A stretch of 35,888 bases of DNA from Ruminococcus flavefaciens FD-1 (GCA_000174895.1 ACOK01000081.1:1-35888), one strand, 5' to 3'; positions 24,004-32,753 are shown, counted from the first letter of the stretch. The notes: generated from the sequence alone by a model not told the origin. Program-made: numbers and translations.

Positions 24004-24157
24004 AATGGGATAAAATGCCATTTACTGACATCATTTTTTGGTGTATCATTATTACAGGAACAGAACATTTCTGCACTTCTATGTTCAATTCCGGAATATG
24101 CTTCGGGAAATGATTCCTTTAATTCCGAAGTTTTTCCTTACAGGGCGGACAGATCAG

Positions 24158-24193
24158 AAATCGCATCGGATAACCGATGCGATTTTGTCTTTT
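24158..24193 (+). terminator. Terminator after the AraC-type regulator
   Basis: ATCGCATCGG (24160-24169) / CCGATGCGAT (24174-24183) with a four-base loop and TTTGTCTTTT after it. It lies between convergent genes and may also end the hydrolase transcript, although the minus-strand T run is weaker. Confidence 0.85.
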
Positions 24194-24220
24194 ATTCATG
24201 AGCTGTTTTTGTATCTGTGG

Positions 24221-25219
24221 TTATTTCAGATACTTATTGTAGAAATCCGCAAGCTTGTCGAATGGGATTGCGTTCTTGTCACCGCCGTCGTAAAGATCGG
24301 TATGGGAAGCCCCCTCAATAACGAGGAACTCCTTGTTATCGGTGTATTTGCTGTCCCTGGTCATATTCTCAAATGCATCCTTGCCGAAATAGAATGAGTG
24401 AGCCTTGTCTCCGTGCATTATCATAACTGCTGAGCGTATCTCATTGCTGTACTTCAGGATAGGCTGATTCATGAACGACATACAGCCGATAACATTCCAT
24501 CCGCCGTTGGAATTAAGTGAACGTGGATGATAACCTCTTTCGGTCTTGTAGTAGCTGTGATAGTCCTTGACAAAGTAGGGAGCGTCTTCGGGGAGAGGGT
24601 CGATAACTCCGCCGCCGAGAGTATATTCTCCAGCCTTGTAGTCGGCAATTCGCTGAGCATTGAGAGCAGCTTTTTTCTCATAACGCTTCTCCTCGCTGTC
24701 TTCGGAATCAAAGTAGCCGTTTGCGTTAACTCTTGTCATATCGTACATTGTGGAAGCTACAGCAGCCTTGATACGGGTATCAAGCGCCGCAGTATTCACA
24801 GCCATTCCTCCCCATCCGCAGATACCGAGAATACCGATGCGGTCGGGGTCGATGTTATCCTGCACTGAGAAGAAATCCACAGCAGCCATGAAGTCTTCGG
24901 TATTTATGTCAGGCGATGCCATATATCTTGGCTGACCGCCGCTTTCGCCTGTGAATGACGGGTCGAAGGCAATGGTAAGGAATCCACGCTCTGCAAGAGT
25001 CTGAGCATAGAGTCCGCTGCACTGTTCCTTGACAGCACCGAAAGGTCCGCATACTGCTATTGCAGGAAGCTTGCCGCCCGCATTTTCGGGCGTGTACATA
25101 TCAGCCGCAAGTGTAATACCGTAGCGGTTATGGAAGGTCACTTTCTTGTGAGATACCTTGTCAGACTGAGGGAAAGTCTTATCCCATTCCTGTGTTAATG
25201 TGAGCATTTCTTCTTTCAT
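24221..25219 (-). CDS. Alpha/beta hydrolase with Cys nucleophile
   Basis: 332 residues of the YcjY/dienelactone-hydrolase-like group. The nucleophile elbow is GICGWGG with Cys134 in place of Ser. Asp271 (MHGDKAH) and His306 (GASHTDLYD) complete the triad. The early segment LAADMYTPENAGGKLPAIAV, then CGPFGAVKEQ, carries the oxyanion loop. No signal peptide. GGAGG stands eight bases before the ATG. It follows the small helical protein (25261-25458) on the same transcript. Ester, thioester or lactone hydrolysis is likely; substrate not predictable. Confidence 0.88.
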   Translation of the reverse strand: MKEEMLTLTQEWDKTFPQSDKVSHKKVTFHNRYGITLAADMYTPENAGGKLPAIAVCGPFGAVKEQCSGLYAQTLAERGFLTIAFDPSFTGESGGQPRYMASPDINTEDFMAAVDFFSVQDNIDPDRIGILGICGWGGMAVNTAALDTRIKAAVASTMYDMTRVNANGYFDSEDSEEKRYEKKAALNAQRIADYKAGEYTLGGGVIDPLPEDAPYFVKDYHSYYKTERGYHPRSLNSNGGWNVIGCMSFMNQPILKYSNEIRSAVMIMHGDKAHSFYFGKDAFENMTRDSKYTDNKEFLVIEGASHTDLYDGGDKNAIPFDKLADFYNKYLK

Positions 25220-25260
25220 ATCATATACCTCCGTTTTTCTTCATAGTGTAGGTGAAATAA

Positions 25261-25458
25261 TCAAGGGCAATCCAGCTGTGAAGTGTACCTGTGCACACCT
25301 TCCAGCAATTTTTTGCGGTGCTGTTCAAGCAGTTTATCAAGAGCCGGAATATCGCCATTGTCAAGCAATTTCACACATTTTTCCGTGGTCTCCTCCGAAA
25401 GCCCGGCATCGAGAAGATTTTCCCTTATACAGGCCATCCTGTCAGCTGCATTTGCCAT
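25261..25458 (-). CDS. Small helical protein, function unknown
   Basis: 65 residues, entirely helical in pattern: RMACIRENLLDAGLSEETTE, KCVKLLDNGDIPALDKLLEQ, HRKKLLEGVHRY. ACGGAGG precedes the ATG by about seven bases, and a promoter stands at 25486-25514. It resembles small DNA-free helical proteins often found ahead of oxidoreductase or hydrolase genes in Firmicutes, but I know no function. It is first of a two-gene transcript with the alpha/beta hydrolase. Confidence 0.75.
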   Translation of the reverse strand: MANAADRMACIRENLLDAGLSEETTEKCVKLLDNGDIPALDKLLEQHRKKLLEGVHRYTSQLDCP

Positions 25459-25485
25459 AACGCCACCTCCGTTTTCTGTAATTAC

Positions 25486-25514
25486 AGTATAACACAGGTT
25501 TGCAGAAATGTAAA
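25486..25514 (-). promoter_or_regulatory. Promoter of the small protein/hydrolase pair
   Basis: On the minus strand TTTACA (25509-25514), a 17-base spacer and TATACT (25486-25491). Confidence 0.68.
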
Positions 25515-25559
25515 ATATCTATTTTTCATAGCTTGTGATTCTTTTCAGGAATGACAAGC

Positions 25560-25589
25560 AAAAATGCAAGGGCACACATTGTGCGCCCT
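25560..25589 (-). terminator. Terminator of the esterase/SDR/GNAT operon
   Basis: AGGGCACAC (25569-25577) / GTGCGCCCT (25581-25589) with a three-base loop and one G-T pair. TTGCATTTTTG follows on the minus strand; TTTT also follows on the plus strand. Confidence 0.65.
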
Positions 25590-25625
25590 TTTAGTGTATA
25601 TTTTCTGAAAGCATATTGCACGGAG

Positions 25626-26141
25626 TCAGAGATTTTGCGGTGTTGTTTTTATTCTCACGTAATACTTGTGCTCGTCATCATGATGGATATATCCGCCGTT
25701 TTTAAGCATAACTTTCAGTGAAGCAGGATTATCCCTGTCCACTCGGAGGTATATCTCCTCCTCTTTCACAGCGTCCCTTATCTCATTCAGAAGAAGTTCA
25801 AGCCCACGGGTAGCATATCCCTTTCCACGGTACTCAGGAGCAATGTAATAGCCGATATGTCCGCTGCCTTCAATAAGCGACCGGCAAAGGTAATGACGAA
25901 AATGGAAAGTGCCGACGATATTATCATCGTCCCACAGATAATACACAGTTTGCGGTACATAGCCTTCGGGAAGTCTTTTCCCTTCGGACTGTGCTATCAT
26001 AACATCAAGAGCATCATCGAAATCTTCACGGCTGATATTGCAATAGTAATGGATGAAGCTATTGGCATCCGCAGGTATTTCACGCTGAAACAGCCACTCT
26101 TTTTCGATGTCTTTACGGTCAGCTTTCTTCAGATACAGCAT
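25626..26141 (-). CDS. GNAT-family N-acetyltransferase
   Basis: 171 residues. The acetyl-CoA binding motif is HIGYYIAPEYRGKGYATRGL (R/Q-x-x-G-x-G/A form), followed by LRVDRDNPASLKVMLKNGGY typical of the RimJ/RimL-like branch. The substrate may be an amine of a protein, antibiotic or metabolite. The start overlaps the stop of the upstream gene by one base. Last gene of the operon that begins at 28952. Confidence 0.9.
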   Translation of the reverse strand: MLYLKKADRKDIEKEWLFQREIPADANSFIHYYCNISREDFDDALDVMIAQSEGKRLPEGYVPQTVYYLWDDDNIVGTFHFRHYLCRSLIEGSGHIGYYIAPEYRGKGYATRGLELLLNEIRDAVKEEEIYLRVDRDNPASLKVMLKNGGYIHHDDEHKYYVRIKTTPQNL

Positions 26142-26518
26142 TATGCTCCCTCTTTCCTGTACACAGCGATAACGAAAAGTCCACGGCTGTCGTCCCGTCT
26201 GTCATAGATAGCACTATCCACAACAGGCAGAAGATGATAGAAGCCGTCACGATTCGTGCAGTAAACGCAGTACGTACCATTGTCAAATTCAAGCTCATCA
26301 ACTGTTATATCGTTGTACTCTTTCAGCTTGTAAATATCGTGGCTTTCCATGTATTTTTCAAAAACACGCTCATCGTTATAGGTCTCGCATCCAAGACTTT
26401 CCGCAAGCGATATGAGTTCGGATTTTACTGTGCTGTATTCCTTGCCTGTCAGCTTTGTCATAGTCCTGACTACACAGCTTCTTGAGTCGTCGCTGGGATT
26501 ATAGTATTCAAATTCCAT
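26141..26518 (-). CDS. Small papain-like-fold protein
   Basis: About 125 residues: MEFEYYNPSDDSRSCVVRTM, TKLTGKEYSTVKSELISLAE, TYCVYCTNRDGFYHLLPVVD, then AIYDRRDD. A Cys at the start of a helix (SCVVRTMTKLTG), a later His (FYHLLPVVD) and an Asp follow the order of small papain-like/C39-like proteins found in phages and Firmicutes, so a protease or transglutaminase-like role is possible but not shown. The start at 26518 is chosen for GAGGTG six bases upstream; a GTG three codons earlier overlaps the previous gene. Confidence 0.65.
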   Translation of the reverse strand: MEFEYYNPSDDSRSCVVRTMTKLTGKEYSTVKSELISLAESLGCETYNDERVFEKYMESHDIYKLKEYNDITVDELEFDNGTYCVYCTNRDGFYHLLPVVDSAIYDRRDDSRGLFVIAVYRKEGA

Positions 26519-26523
26519 TATTT

Positions 26524-26985
26524 TCACCTCATTTTTTCACTATATGTGATAACAAATCCGTTTCGCAGATACATCGCCACAGCTTTTTCATTCACATCCG
26601 CAGCATGGAGAAATATCCTTTCAGCATTCCTTTTTTGCAGATACTCCACGGCAAATCTGAGTAGTCGGCGTCCATAGCCATTATTTCGGTATCCCTCTGC
26701 TACAAAAAGGTCATCTATCTCATTGCCGTAAACTGCCACTGAGCCGAGAATACAGCTATTTTCTTCAAGGATGAAAATTCTGTCACTGAGACTTGCCAGT
26801 TCGTCATAGCTTTTACAGCATTCACGGGGAAGTCCGAGAGAATCCCGCATTTCAGAGAAGCTGTCCTCATACAGCTTTTTGTACTCTGGATAATCGGAAG
26901 CTTTATAATTCCTAAGCTGTATATCTTCGGATACCGTACCGCCTGTGTAGTCCATTTCGTGGACGAGGAAGCTGCTGACGTTCAT
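26524..26985 (-). CDS. GNAT-family N-acetyltransferase
   Basis: 153 residues. The core is IDDLFVAEGYRNNGYGRRLL, then RIFLHAADVNEKAVAMYLRN and GF, the standard GNAT acetyl-CoA loop and strand. The start at 26985 is preceded by GGGAG and overlaps the SDR stop by four bases (ATGA), so the two are translationally coupled. Different subgroup from the GNAT at 25626-26141. Confidence 0.9.
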   Translation of the reverse strand: MNVSSFLVHEMDYTGGTVSEDIQLRNYKASDYPEYKKLYEDSFSEMRDSLGLPRECCKSYDELASLSDRIFILEENSCILGSVAVYGNEIDDLFVAEGYRNNGYGRRLLRFAVEYLQKRNAERIFLHAADVNEKAVAMYLRNGFVITYSEKMR

Positions 26986-27701
26986 TTCAGCTCCCACCCA
27001 TTATCGCCGTGATATATCATCAGCTTGGTCATGCCGCCGTCGATGCAGATATTCTCTCCTGTGATGAAGCCTGCCTTGTCGGAGCAGAGAAACAGCACCA
27101 TATTGGCGATATCAAGAGGATTTCCCACACGTCCGCAGGGCTGCTGATAAGCGTCGGGCCCCTCGTAGACCTTGTATGACGTATCTATCCAGCCGGGGGA
27201 TATGGAGTTCACACGCACCTTCCCTGCAAGGCTTACGGCAAGGGCATGAGTAAGTGCCGCAATTCCGCCTTTTGCCGCAGTGTAGCTCTCGGTCTGCGGC
27301 TGACTCATACGGTCACGGGATGAGGAGATATTGATGATACATCCGCCTTTATTAAAGTGCGGAGCGAACAGCTTTGACAGATAAAACGGCGCAGTCACTC
27401 CCACCGCCATAGCGTACTGAAACTCTTCGTAGGTGCACTCGTCAATTCCTCGCATTATCGGCAGGGCATTGTTAATGAGGTAGTCGATATGACCGCAAGA
27501 CTGCTGCATAACGTATTCGTAAAACTCATCAAGAGTTCTTCTGTCGGAAATATCACCCACAAAGTGGTCTCCCATTGCTTTATCTATGACGAATACCGTT
27601 GCACCATTTTTGCGGAATTCCTCGGCTATGCACTTGCCGATACCATTTGCGCCGCCTGTTATTACGGCTACTTTGTTTTTGAATTCATTATCATTGTTCA
27701 T
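26982..27701 (-). CDS. Short-chain dehydrogenase/reductase
   Basis: 239 residues of the classical SDR family, NAD(P)H-dependent. The cofactor motif is TGGANGIG (15-22), NNA is at 77-79, the catalytic Ser is in ISSSRDRM (about 127), and Tyr140 and Lys144 lie in YTAAK. ISPGWIDT and the GFITGENICIDGG end are typical. Asp40 after the second strand hints at NAD preference. GAGGCG stands six bases before the ATG at 27701; the upstream TTG is rejected. It overlaps the upstream gene by four bases. Confidence 0.93.
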   Translation of the reverse strand: MNNDNEFKNKVAVITGGANGIGKCIAEEFRKNGATVFVIDKAMGDHFVGDISDRRTLDEFYEYVMQQSCGHIDYLINNALPIMRGIDECTYEEFQYAMAVGVTAPFYLSKLFAPHFNKGGCIINISSSRDRMSQPQTESYTAAKGGIAALTHALAVSLAGKVRVNSISPGWIDTSYKVYEGPDAYQQPCGRVGNPLDIANMVLFLCSDKAGFITGENICIDGGMTKLMIYHGDNGWELK

Positions 27702-28279
27702 CTTTTTCGCCTCGATTCCCAAAAACTAATTAATTCCTTTTCCAATTTTACTGCTGCTGGATAACGCCATTTATATGTATTATGCTGATCATAATTGTAT
27801 TTCAAATATTTACGTGCAAGCAGTTCTCTTTTTTTTAAATAATCGTCTCGATCAGATTCGTTAATCTCTTTTGCTTCTTGAATTGCTTGTGATATATCAT
27901 TAATTTTATTCAGTATCCCTCTTGTAAAATGTAACTCATAAGCATATTTATAATCCAAATACGTTTCCAGAAAATCTGAATTATTCAATTTAGTTTCGTC
28001 ATCTAACGCAATTATACAACTGCCGGTAAAGTACACCGGTTTCTTGTTAGAGCACCTTTCATCGTCTAAGGAAAAATTCTCTTTAATTATTCCCCAGAGC
28101 TGCTTTTTTTCTACACTATAAATTGCTTCATAACCACGCCAGCATCTTGAACAGTAACTTCTACTTTCTTTAGGAATGTTAAAACGTCCGTAATCAATTA
28201 TTTGTTTTCCTTTTTCCACGTCAATTAATGTAAATCTTTGCCCTTTGAAATAAAAATAATCTCTTGATTGCATTGTCAT
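27698..28279 (-). CDS. Hypothetical protein, function unknown
   Basis: 193 residues. N-terminal part: YFYFKGQRFTLIDVEKGKQI, then a possible metal site YCSRCWRGY (C-x2-C) and CIIALDDE. The C-terminal half is charged and helical (DISQAIQEAKEINESDRDDY, LEKELISFWESRRKR). The gene is more A+T-rich than its neighbours, with Lys/Asn/Tyr-rich composition, which may mean recent acquisition inside an otherwise uniform operon. The start at 28279 is preceded by GAGGTG. It begins 11 bases after the esterase stop and overlaps the SDR start. Confidence 0.75.
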   Translation of the reverse strand: MTMQSRDYFYFKGQRFTLIDVEKGKQIIDYGRFNIPKESRSYCSRCWRGYEAIYSVEKKQLWGIIKENFSLDDERCSNKKPVYFTGSCIIALDDETKLNNSDFLETYLDYKYAYELHFTRGILNKINDISQAIQEAKEINESDRDDYLKKRELLARKYLKYNYDQHNTYKWRYPAAVKLEKELISFWESRRKR

Positions 28280-28289
28280 AGTTGTCACC

Positions 28290-28952
28290 TCACTTCATCA
28301 TCCATCTTATTCCTTTAGCAATACGCATTTCAGGTTCATTGAAATGTCCGCCCTCGTTCCATTCAAGGATGTGACGGGACACGTTTTTATCTTCGCATAT
28401 TATATCATACTGCCTGCGTGTGCAGTCTCCGACAGTGGCCATAATGCGGTCACGGGCCTTTTCTTCACGGTCGCCCAGACTGATATACACACAGCTGTCA
28501 GGCGGTGCGCTATGGTTTTCCGCATAGCTTATCCAGTCACAGAACCACAGCGATCCCGAACAGCTTATGACTCCGCTGAAAAGTCCCGTTTCATAGAATG
28601 CCCACAAGCTGAAAAGTCCAGCCAGCGAATAGCCGCAGATGATACGTTCGCCTGTCAGCCCGAACCTGTTTTCGCAGAAGTGTACGCACTCATCCGCAAG
28701 CCACTCCAGAGTTCTGCGTCCGCCGCCCGAAAAGGACATTTTCCTGTTGAGATCAAACTTCCACGGAGAGAAATCAGAGTTCCAGTCGTCAGCTTCGTAA
28801 ACGATAAAATTGCACTTCACATCTCTGCACAGATCAAGGACTTTTTCAACAGAATCGGAACTGTTCTTCATTTCGCCCCAGTAGACAGTGGGAAAGTCAG
28901 CACCGTTTATGAGAGCGTGGCAAATCCTGCCCGATATGTTCAATGTCTCCAT
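28290..28952 (-). CDS. Esterase-like alpha/beta hydrolase
   Basis: 220 residues with Ser109 in the elbow ICGYSLAGLF, Asp161 (YISLGDREE) and His203 (NEGGHFNEP), a full catalytic triad. The layout matches the small IroE/Fes-like esterase group. No signal peptide, so it is cytosolic. AGGAGG stands six bases before the ATG at 28952; longer readings run through the promoter. First gene of the six-gene overlapping operon. Confidence 0.85.
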   Translation of the reverse strand: METLNISGRICHALINGADFPTVYWGEMKNSSDSVEKVLDLCRDVKCNFIVYEADDWNSDFSPWKFDLNRKMSFSGGGRRTLEWLADECVHFCENRFGLTGERIICGYSLAGLFSLWAFYETGLFSGVISCSGSLWFCDWISYAENHSAPPDSCVYISLGDREEKARDRIMATVGDCTRRQYDIICEDKNVSRHILEWNEGGHFNEPEMRIAKGIRWMMK

Positions 28953-28982
28953 AGCCGCCTCCTGTAACAATTGTTTATGATC

Positions 28983-29011
28983 ATTATAACATATCACCGC
29001 CGTATATTCAA
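28983..29011 (-). promoter_or_regulatory. Promoter of the esterase operon
   Basis: On the minus strand TTGAAT (29006-29011), a 17-base spacer and TATAAT (28983-28988). Confidence 0.78.
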
Positions 29012-29030
29012 GCCATTACGCCATATATGC

Positions 29031-29057
29031 AAAAAGGGACGCCGTTAAAGACGTCCC
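29031..29057 (-). terminator. Terminator of the GntR/ABC/CPBP operon
   Basis: GGGACG (29036-29041) / CGTCCC (29052-29057) followed on the minus strand by TTTTT, directly after the CPBP gene stop. Confidence 0.8.
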
Positions 29058-29062
29058 ATATT

Positions 29063-29908
29063 TCAGTTCTTTTGTTCTGTTTTCTTTTTATCACGAAGCA
29101 TCAGCCACAGAAATACAATTCCGGTTATAATGAACGGAACAAACTCTAAAATTCCAGAATTTATTTCCGCATTTTCGGGGATATCGCCCATTCTGAGCAG
29201 TTCCATGATGCAAGTCTGGCTCGCATTGCTTATCCCATGACTCAGAACGGCCGGCCAGACGGAATCTGTCTTTTTCGTCAGCCACATATAGAAAGCGGCA
29301 TAGCCAGGCAAGAAGAGCAGACGTCCGCCGACAGTTTTAAAGGCCTCGGAAAGCGTTTCCTCACCAGCCAGATAAAGCGACATATCTGACGGCAGATGCC
29401 ACAGACTCCACACGGCACCGCCGATCAGCACTGTACCGACTACACCTACAAGGGGTTCCATTTTCTGGTTCATATAGCCACGCCAGCCAAGCTCCTCGCC
29501 CACCAGTCCGGCGGACATGACTGCGCCTTGTGCTGCCAGCATCAGTATTGCCGCAACGATGTTTTTGAGAGTAAACCCACCGAGCCAATCACTGTGTCCG
29601 CCGAGAATAATCGGTGGAATATAACTCATAAACGTACATACGAGCGGAAGCCAAAATGCCAGCAGATAATACCTGAGATTGCCGGTGAGATGCAGATGGA
29701 GCTTCATATCACGGAAGCCCTCCTTTGTTACAGCACGGGTAATGAGATTAGCCAGTGCCGGCGCTGCACAGAACACCTCTGACAGGATAGCAAAAGCTGT
29801 TTCCGATTGATTTATCAGCTTGAAGCACGCAAACAGCATCGCAGACGAAGAGGCGACGATCAGCAGATAAATGCCGAGACGTCTGAGATCGTCCTTTTTA
29901 TTTGTCAT
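29063..29908 (-). CDS. CPBP-family intramembrane metalloprotease
   Basis: 281 residues, about eight membrane segments. The conserved motifs are all present: EELGWRGY with Glu138, Glu139 and Arg143, WSLWHLP with His171, and LSHGISNAS with His224. The family includes CAAX-prenyl proteases and bacteriocin-processing or immunity proteins. As the last gene of an ABC-transporter operon it could take part in peptide handling or self-protection. The start overlaps the upstream permease stop by 11 bases. Confidence 0.92.
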   Translation of the reverse strand: MTNKKDDLRRLGIYLLIVASSSAMLFACFKLINQSETAFAILSEVFCAAPALANLITRAVTKEGFRDMKLHLHLTGNLRYYLLAFWLPLVCTFMSYIPPIILGGHSDWLGGFTLKNIVAAILMLAAQGAVMSAGLVGEELGWRGYMNQKMEPLVGVVGTVLIGGAVWSLWHLPSDMSLYLAGEETLSEAFKTVGGRLLFLPGYAAFYMWLTKKTDSVWPAVLSHGISNASQTCIMELLRMGDIPENAEINSGILEFVPFIITGIVFLWLMLRDKKKTEQKN

Positions 29909-30608
29909 ACAGCTCAGCCCCCTTCATGTACAGTCTGCACGATATGCGGTACGATATATAGTAAGCGATAAGTGTTGATACCAGTATCGCAGGTATCAGC
30001 GGAGTTTCGGAATAATGTGCCATTTTATCCTTGATACCGTCAATTATAACATCGAGATCATCAATGTTTATCATAATCACTATCAACATGGTGATGGCAC
30101 AGAGTACCATGAATATCATCTTTATGATACTTCCTTTTTTGGCGCCGAAGCGGTATGTGAACGGAATATCCACAGCACGGAGAAATATTTGCAGGAATAT
30201 CAGCGGCAATACCATATTCCCGGCATCATAAACTCCCTCTATCCCCTTGTCAATAGTGAACATTAATATCAGGTTATCAAAGAAATGAATGCTCAGGAGA
30301 AATGTCAGTATCATGAAAAATATCATTTCATATTTCACACGGATAAAGCCTTTGCTTCCGTCAGGAGAAGCCGAAATGAAGTATGCCCAGAGTGTGCGGT
30401 CATCGCCGCCGAGAGTCATCACCTGAAGCATACCTGCTATGAGGATACCGACGATACTTCCTGTGTTGAGGACAAGCTGATAATGAGACGCCGTTTTTAC
30501 CGAGTCATGGAAAACGATAAGTAATATCAGCGGCAATGCACCACAGATCACCATTCCGATAATGAACCATTTATTCTGCTTCCATTCCTTGTAAACAAGA
30601 CCTGTCAT
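29898..30608 (-). CDS. ABC-2 type permease
   Basis: 236 residues, six membrane segments (starting WFIIGMVICGALPLILLIVF; last at LIPAILVSTLIAYYISYRIS). It matches the ABC2_membrane_5 pattern, including the short N-terminal KEWKQNKW helix. It forms the membrane channel with the permease at 30608-31360 and the ATPase at 31360-32238. It overlaps the upstream gene by one base. Confidence 0.88.
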   Translation of the reverse strand: MTGLVYKEWKQNKWFIIGMVICGALPLILLIVFHDSVKTASHYQLVLNTGSIVGILIAGMLQVMTLGGDDRTLWAYFISASPDGSKGFIRVKYEMIFFMILTFLLSIHFFDNLILMFTIDKGIEGVYDAGNMVLPLIFLQIFLRAVDIPFTYRFGAKKGSIIKMIFMVLCAITMLIVIMINIDDLDVIIDGIKDKMAHYSETPLIPAILVSTLIAYYISYRISCRLYMKGAELYDK

Positions 30609-31360
30609 TACGCCTCTCTCCTCTCATATGACTTACGTATCATAATGAAGTACACGACAATGGAAACTGCGAACAATACTGCACTTACAACAAGCACTTT
30701 CTCGGAAGCTGCTGTTTCAGCGATCTTTGCTATACCCTTGAAAATGCTTTGCTCAGAGTAATCTGTAGCGCTGTTTCCTTTTTTCTCTGCGAACATCGAT
30801 AACACTTTCAATACTCCTGCTACTGCAAAGAATCCGATCATACGGTATTTTTTAGCATCTTTCTCGTCTTTTGCAAGCAGCAGGATGTAGGAGTAGACCG
30901 CATCAGATATAATGAAAAATCCCGCACACAGCAGGAATATATTCATCCCGAAAACATAAGTGGAAAAACCTGTGTAACCGTAGATGATCCCTGAAAAAGC
31001 AAAGGTAACTGCGCCTAATAAAAGTGCAAATCCCATTTTGTATATCGTCTCCGCAAATGCAATCTGTGACGATGTCGGAGGAAGTGTGACCGAATATCTC
31101 TTCCAGCCCGAGTTGATATCGGCTTTATGAACACCGTTATTGTTACCGGCAAAGACACCGCCGACTATTCCGACTAACAGAGGAAAAATATATAAATATG
31201 CAATTTCCTCTTCAAGATCAGCCGGTTCAAAATCATCACTGCCGAGAATAAACGGTATCAGCATACAGCCTGCCACAAGCAGAAACAGTATCAGCATAAG
31301 CAGCTGATGTCCCCTTGAAAGCTTGTATTCTCTGTAAATAAGCGATCTCAGCATTTTCAT
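30608..31360 (-). CDS. ABC-2 type permease
   Basis: About 250 residues with six membrane segments; an N-terminal amphipathic helix LRSLIYREYKLSRGHQ precedes the first. A loop after the second segment, GVHKADINSGWKRYSVTLPP, is a conserved coupling helix in these permeases. The start at 31360 has AAAGGAG eight bases upstream and shares one base with the ATPase stop (TAATG). Pairs with the permease at 29898-30608. Confidence 0.88.
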   Translation of the reverse strand: MKMLRSLIYREYKLSRGHQLLMLILFLLVAGCMLIPFILGSDDFEPADLEEEIAYLYIFPLLVGIVGGVFAGNNNGVHKADINSGWKRYSVTLPPTSSQIAFAETIYKMGFALLLGAVTFAFSGIIYGYTGFSTYVFGMNIFLLCAGFFIISDAVYSYILLLAKDEKDAKKYRMIGFFAVAGVLKVLSMFAEKKGNSATDYSEQSIFKGIAKIAETAASEKVLVVSAVLFAVSIVVYFIMIRKSYERREA

Positions 31361-32238
31361 TATGACCACTCCTTTGCGTCTCTGTGTACATAGTAAAGCA
31401 TGATATCATCAAGGCTTGCAGGATCGATAGTGCAGTCCCTGTATTTGTAGGATGCATTCTCACGGTCATGCACCATGACCTCTGCGCCGAAATTATTGGT
31501 GCGGATGCTGACTATGTCTTCGCTGTCGATATTTTTCAGATATTCCTTATCGCATTTCAGTATGCCGTGATTTTCGAGCATCTCATCCTTGAAGCCTGTG
31601 AGAAGTATCTTTCCCCTGTCGATAAAAGTTACCATATCCGCTATCTTTTCAAGGTCGGATGTGATATGTGATGACATAAGGATAGAACGTTCACCGTTTT
31701 GCAGATACTCCATGAATATATGCAGCATCTCGTCACGTACAACAGGGTCAAGTCCGGTAGTAGCCTCATCCATAACAAGAAGTTCCGCATTATGCGAAAG
31801 GGCGCAGGCTATCTGAAGCTTCATTTTCATACCCTTTGAGAACTTGCCTATCTTCTTTTTCATAGGTAATCCGAAGCGTTCGATGTAGTTAATGTAAACG
31901 CTGTTATCCCATTCGGGATACATTCCCTCGAATATCTTAGCCATATCCTTTGCCGTAAAAACGTCATGGAAAGGCAGTTCATCAAACACCACAGCGATGC
32001 GTTTTTTTACCTCAGCCTCGTCCTTGATATGGTCCATTCCGAAAATACTTATCTCACCGCTGTCGATATCGGTGATATGCAGAAGGCTGCGGATAGTAGT
32101 AGTTTTTCCCGCACCGTTCTGACCGATGAATCCCATTATACATCCCTTCGGCACTTCAAAGCTTATGTTATCAAGCATAAAGCCGTCATAGCGCTTTGTT
32201 ACGCCTTTAATTACGATCGCATTTTCATAGTTGTTCAT
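31360..32238 (-). CDS. ABC transporter ATPase
   Basis: 292 residues. Walker A is GQNGAGKTT, Walker B is LLVMDEATTGLD, and the H-loop is SSHI. The signature is KFSKGMKMKL, a variant of LSGGQ seen in the YtrB/BcrA-like exporters of Gram-positive bacteria. The start at 32238 is preceded by GGAGGGG. Directly after GntR; the substrate could be a cell-wall-active peptide or lipid-II-binding antibiotic, by analogy to ytr operons. Confidence 0.93.
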   Translation of the reverse strand: MNNYENAIVIKGVTKRYDGFMLDNISFEVPKGCIMGFIGQNGAGKTTTIRSLLHITDIDSGEISIFGMDHIKDEAEVKKRIAVVFDELPFHDVFTAKDMAKIFEGMYPEWDNSVYINYIERFGLPMKKKIGKFSKGMKMKLQIACALSHNAELLVMDEATTGLDPVVRDEMLHIFMEYLQNGERSILMSSHITSDLEKIADMVTFIDRGKILLTGFKDEMLENHGILKCDKEYLKNIDSEDIVSIRTNNFGAEVMVHDRENASYKYRDCTIDPASLDDIMLYYVHRDAKEWS

Positions 32239-32239
32239 A

Positions 32240-32614
32240 TTATTCCCCTCCGTTAACAAGGTCAAGAAGTTCATGGAGTTCTTCCATCGTGACACCTGCC
32301 TTACGTGCAGTTTCTCCTGCCTCAGTCAGCAGGGATTCGATACGCTTGATCTGTTCTTCACGGTACAACTCCAGATTCTGTGCCCTGACGAATGATCCCT
32401 TACCTGTATACGACTCGATGAAGCCGTCACGTTCAAGTTCCTCATAGGCACGTTTTGTTGTCATAAAGCTGATACGGAGTTCAGTTGCAAGCACACGCAT
32501 AGACGGCAGTGCTTCGCCTTCCCTGAGTTTTCCCTCCAGTATCATGGTTTTTATCTGGTTAGCTATCTGTAAATAGATAGGTTCGCCGTTTGCGTTACTG
32601 ATATTGATATTCAT
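32240..32614 (-). CDS. GntR-family regulator, YtrA subgroup
   Basis: 124 residues. An N-terminal winged HTH (about 10-75: PIYLQIANQIKTMILEGKLR, LPSMRVLATELRISFMTTKR, GFIESYTGKGSFV) is followed by a short helical tail, the layout of YtrA-type repressors of ABC operons. It lacks the large effector domain of other GntR proteins. The ATG at 32614 has AAGGAG about 12 bases upstream. The palindrome GTGTACAC sits between site and start. It probably represses its own operon at 32680-32702 until a cell-wall stress signal appears. Confidence 0.9.
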   Translation of the reverse strand: MNINISNANGEPIYLQIANQIKTMILEGKLREGEALPSMRVLATELRISFMTTKRAYEELERDGFIESYTGKGSFVRAQNLELYREEQIKRIESLLTEAGETARKAGVTMEELHELLDLVNGGE

Positions 32615-32679
32615 AATTAGTGTACACTCCTTTAAGGTCAAGACCATTCCCGCATTTGCAACTGCTAAGAATGTCTGAA

Positions 32680-32730
32680 TTGTATAACCTCTATGTATAC
32701 AATTATAGCAGATGTGTTACACTTTGTCAA
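32680..32730 (-). promoter_or_regulatory. GntR/ABC operon promoter and operator
   Basis: On the minus strand TTGACA (32725-32730), a 17-base spacer and TATAAT (32702-32707). Directly downstream lies the inverted repeat TTGTATA-N9-TATACAA (32680-32702), overlapping the -10 edge as expected for a YtrA-type operator. Confidence 0.82.
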
Positions 32731-32753
32731 GGGGGAATCAAAAAAATTATAAT

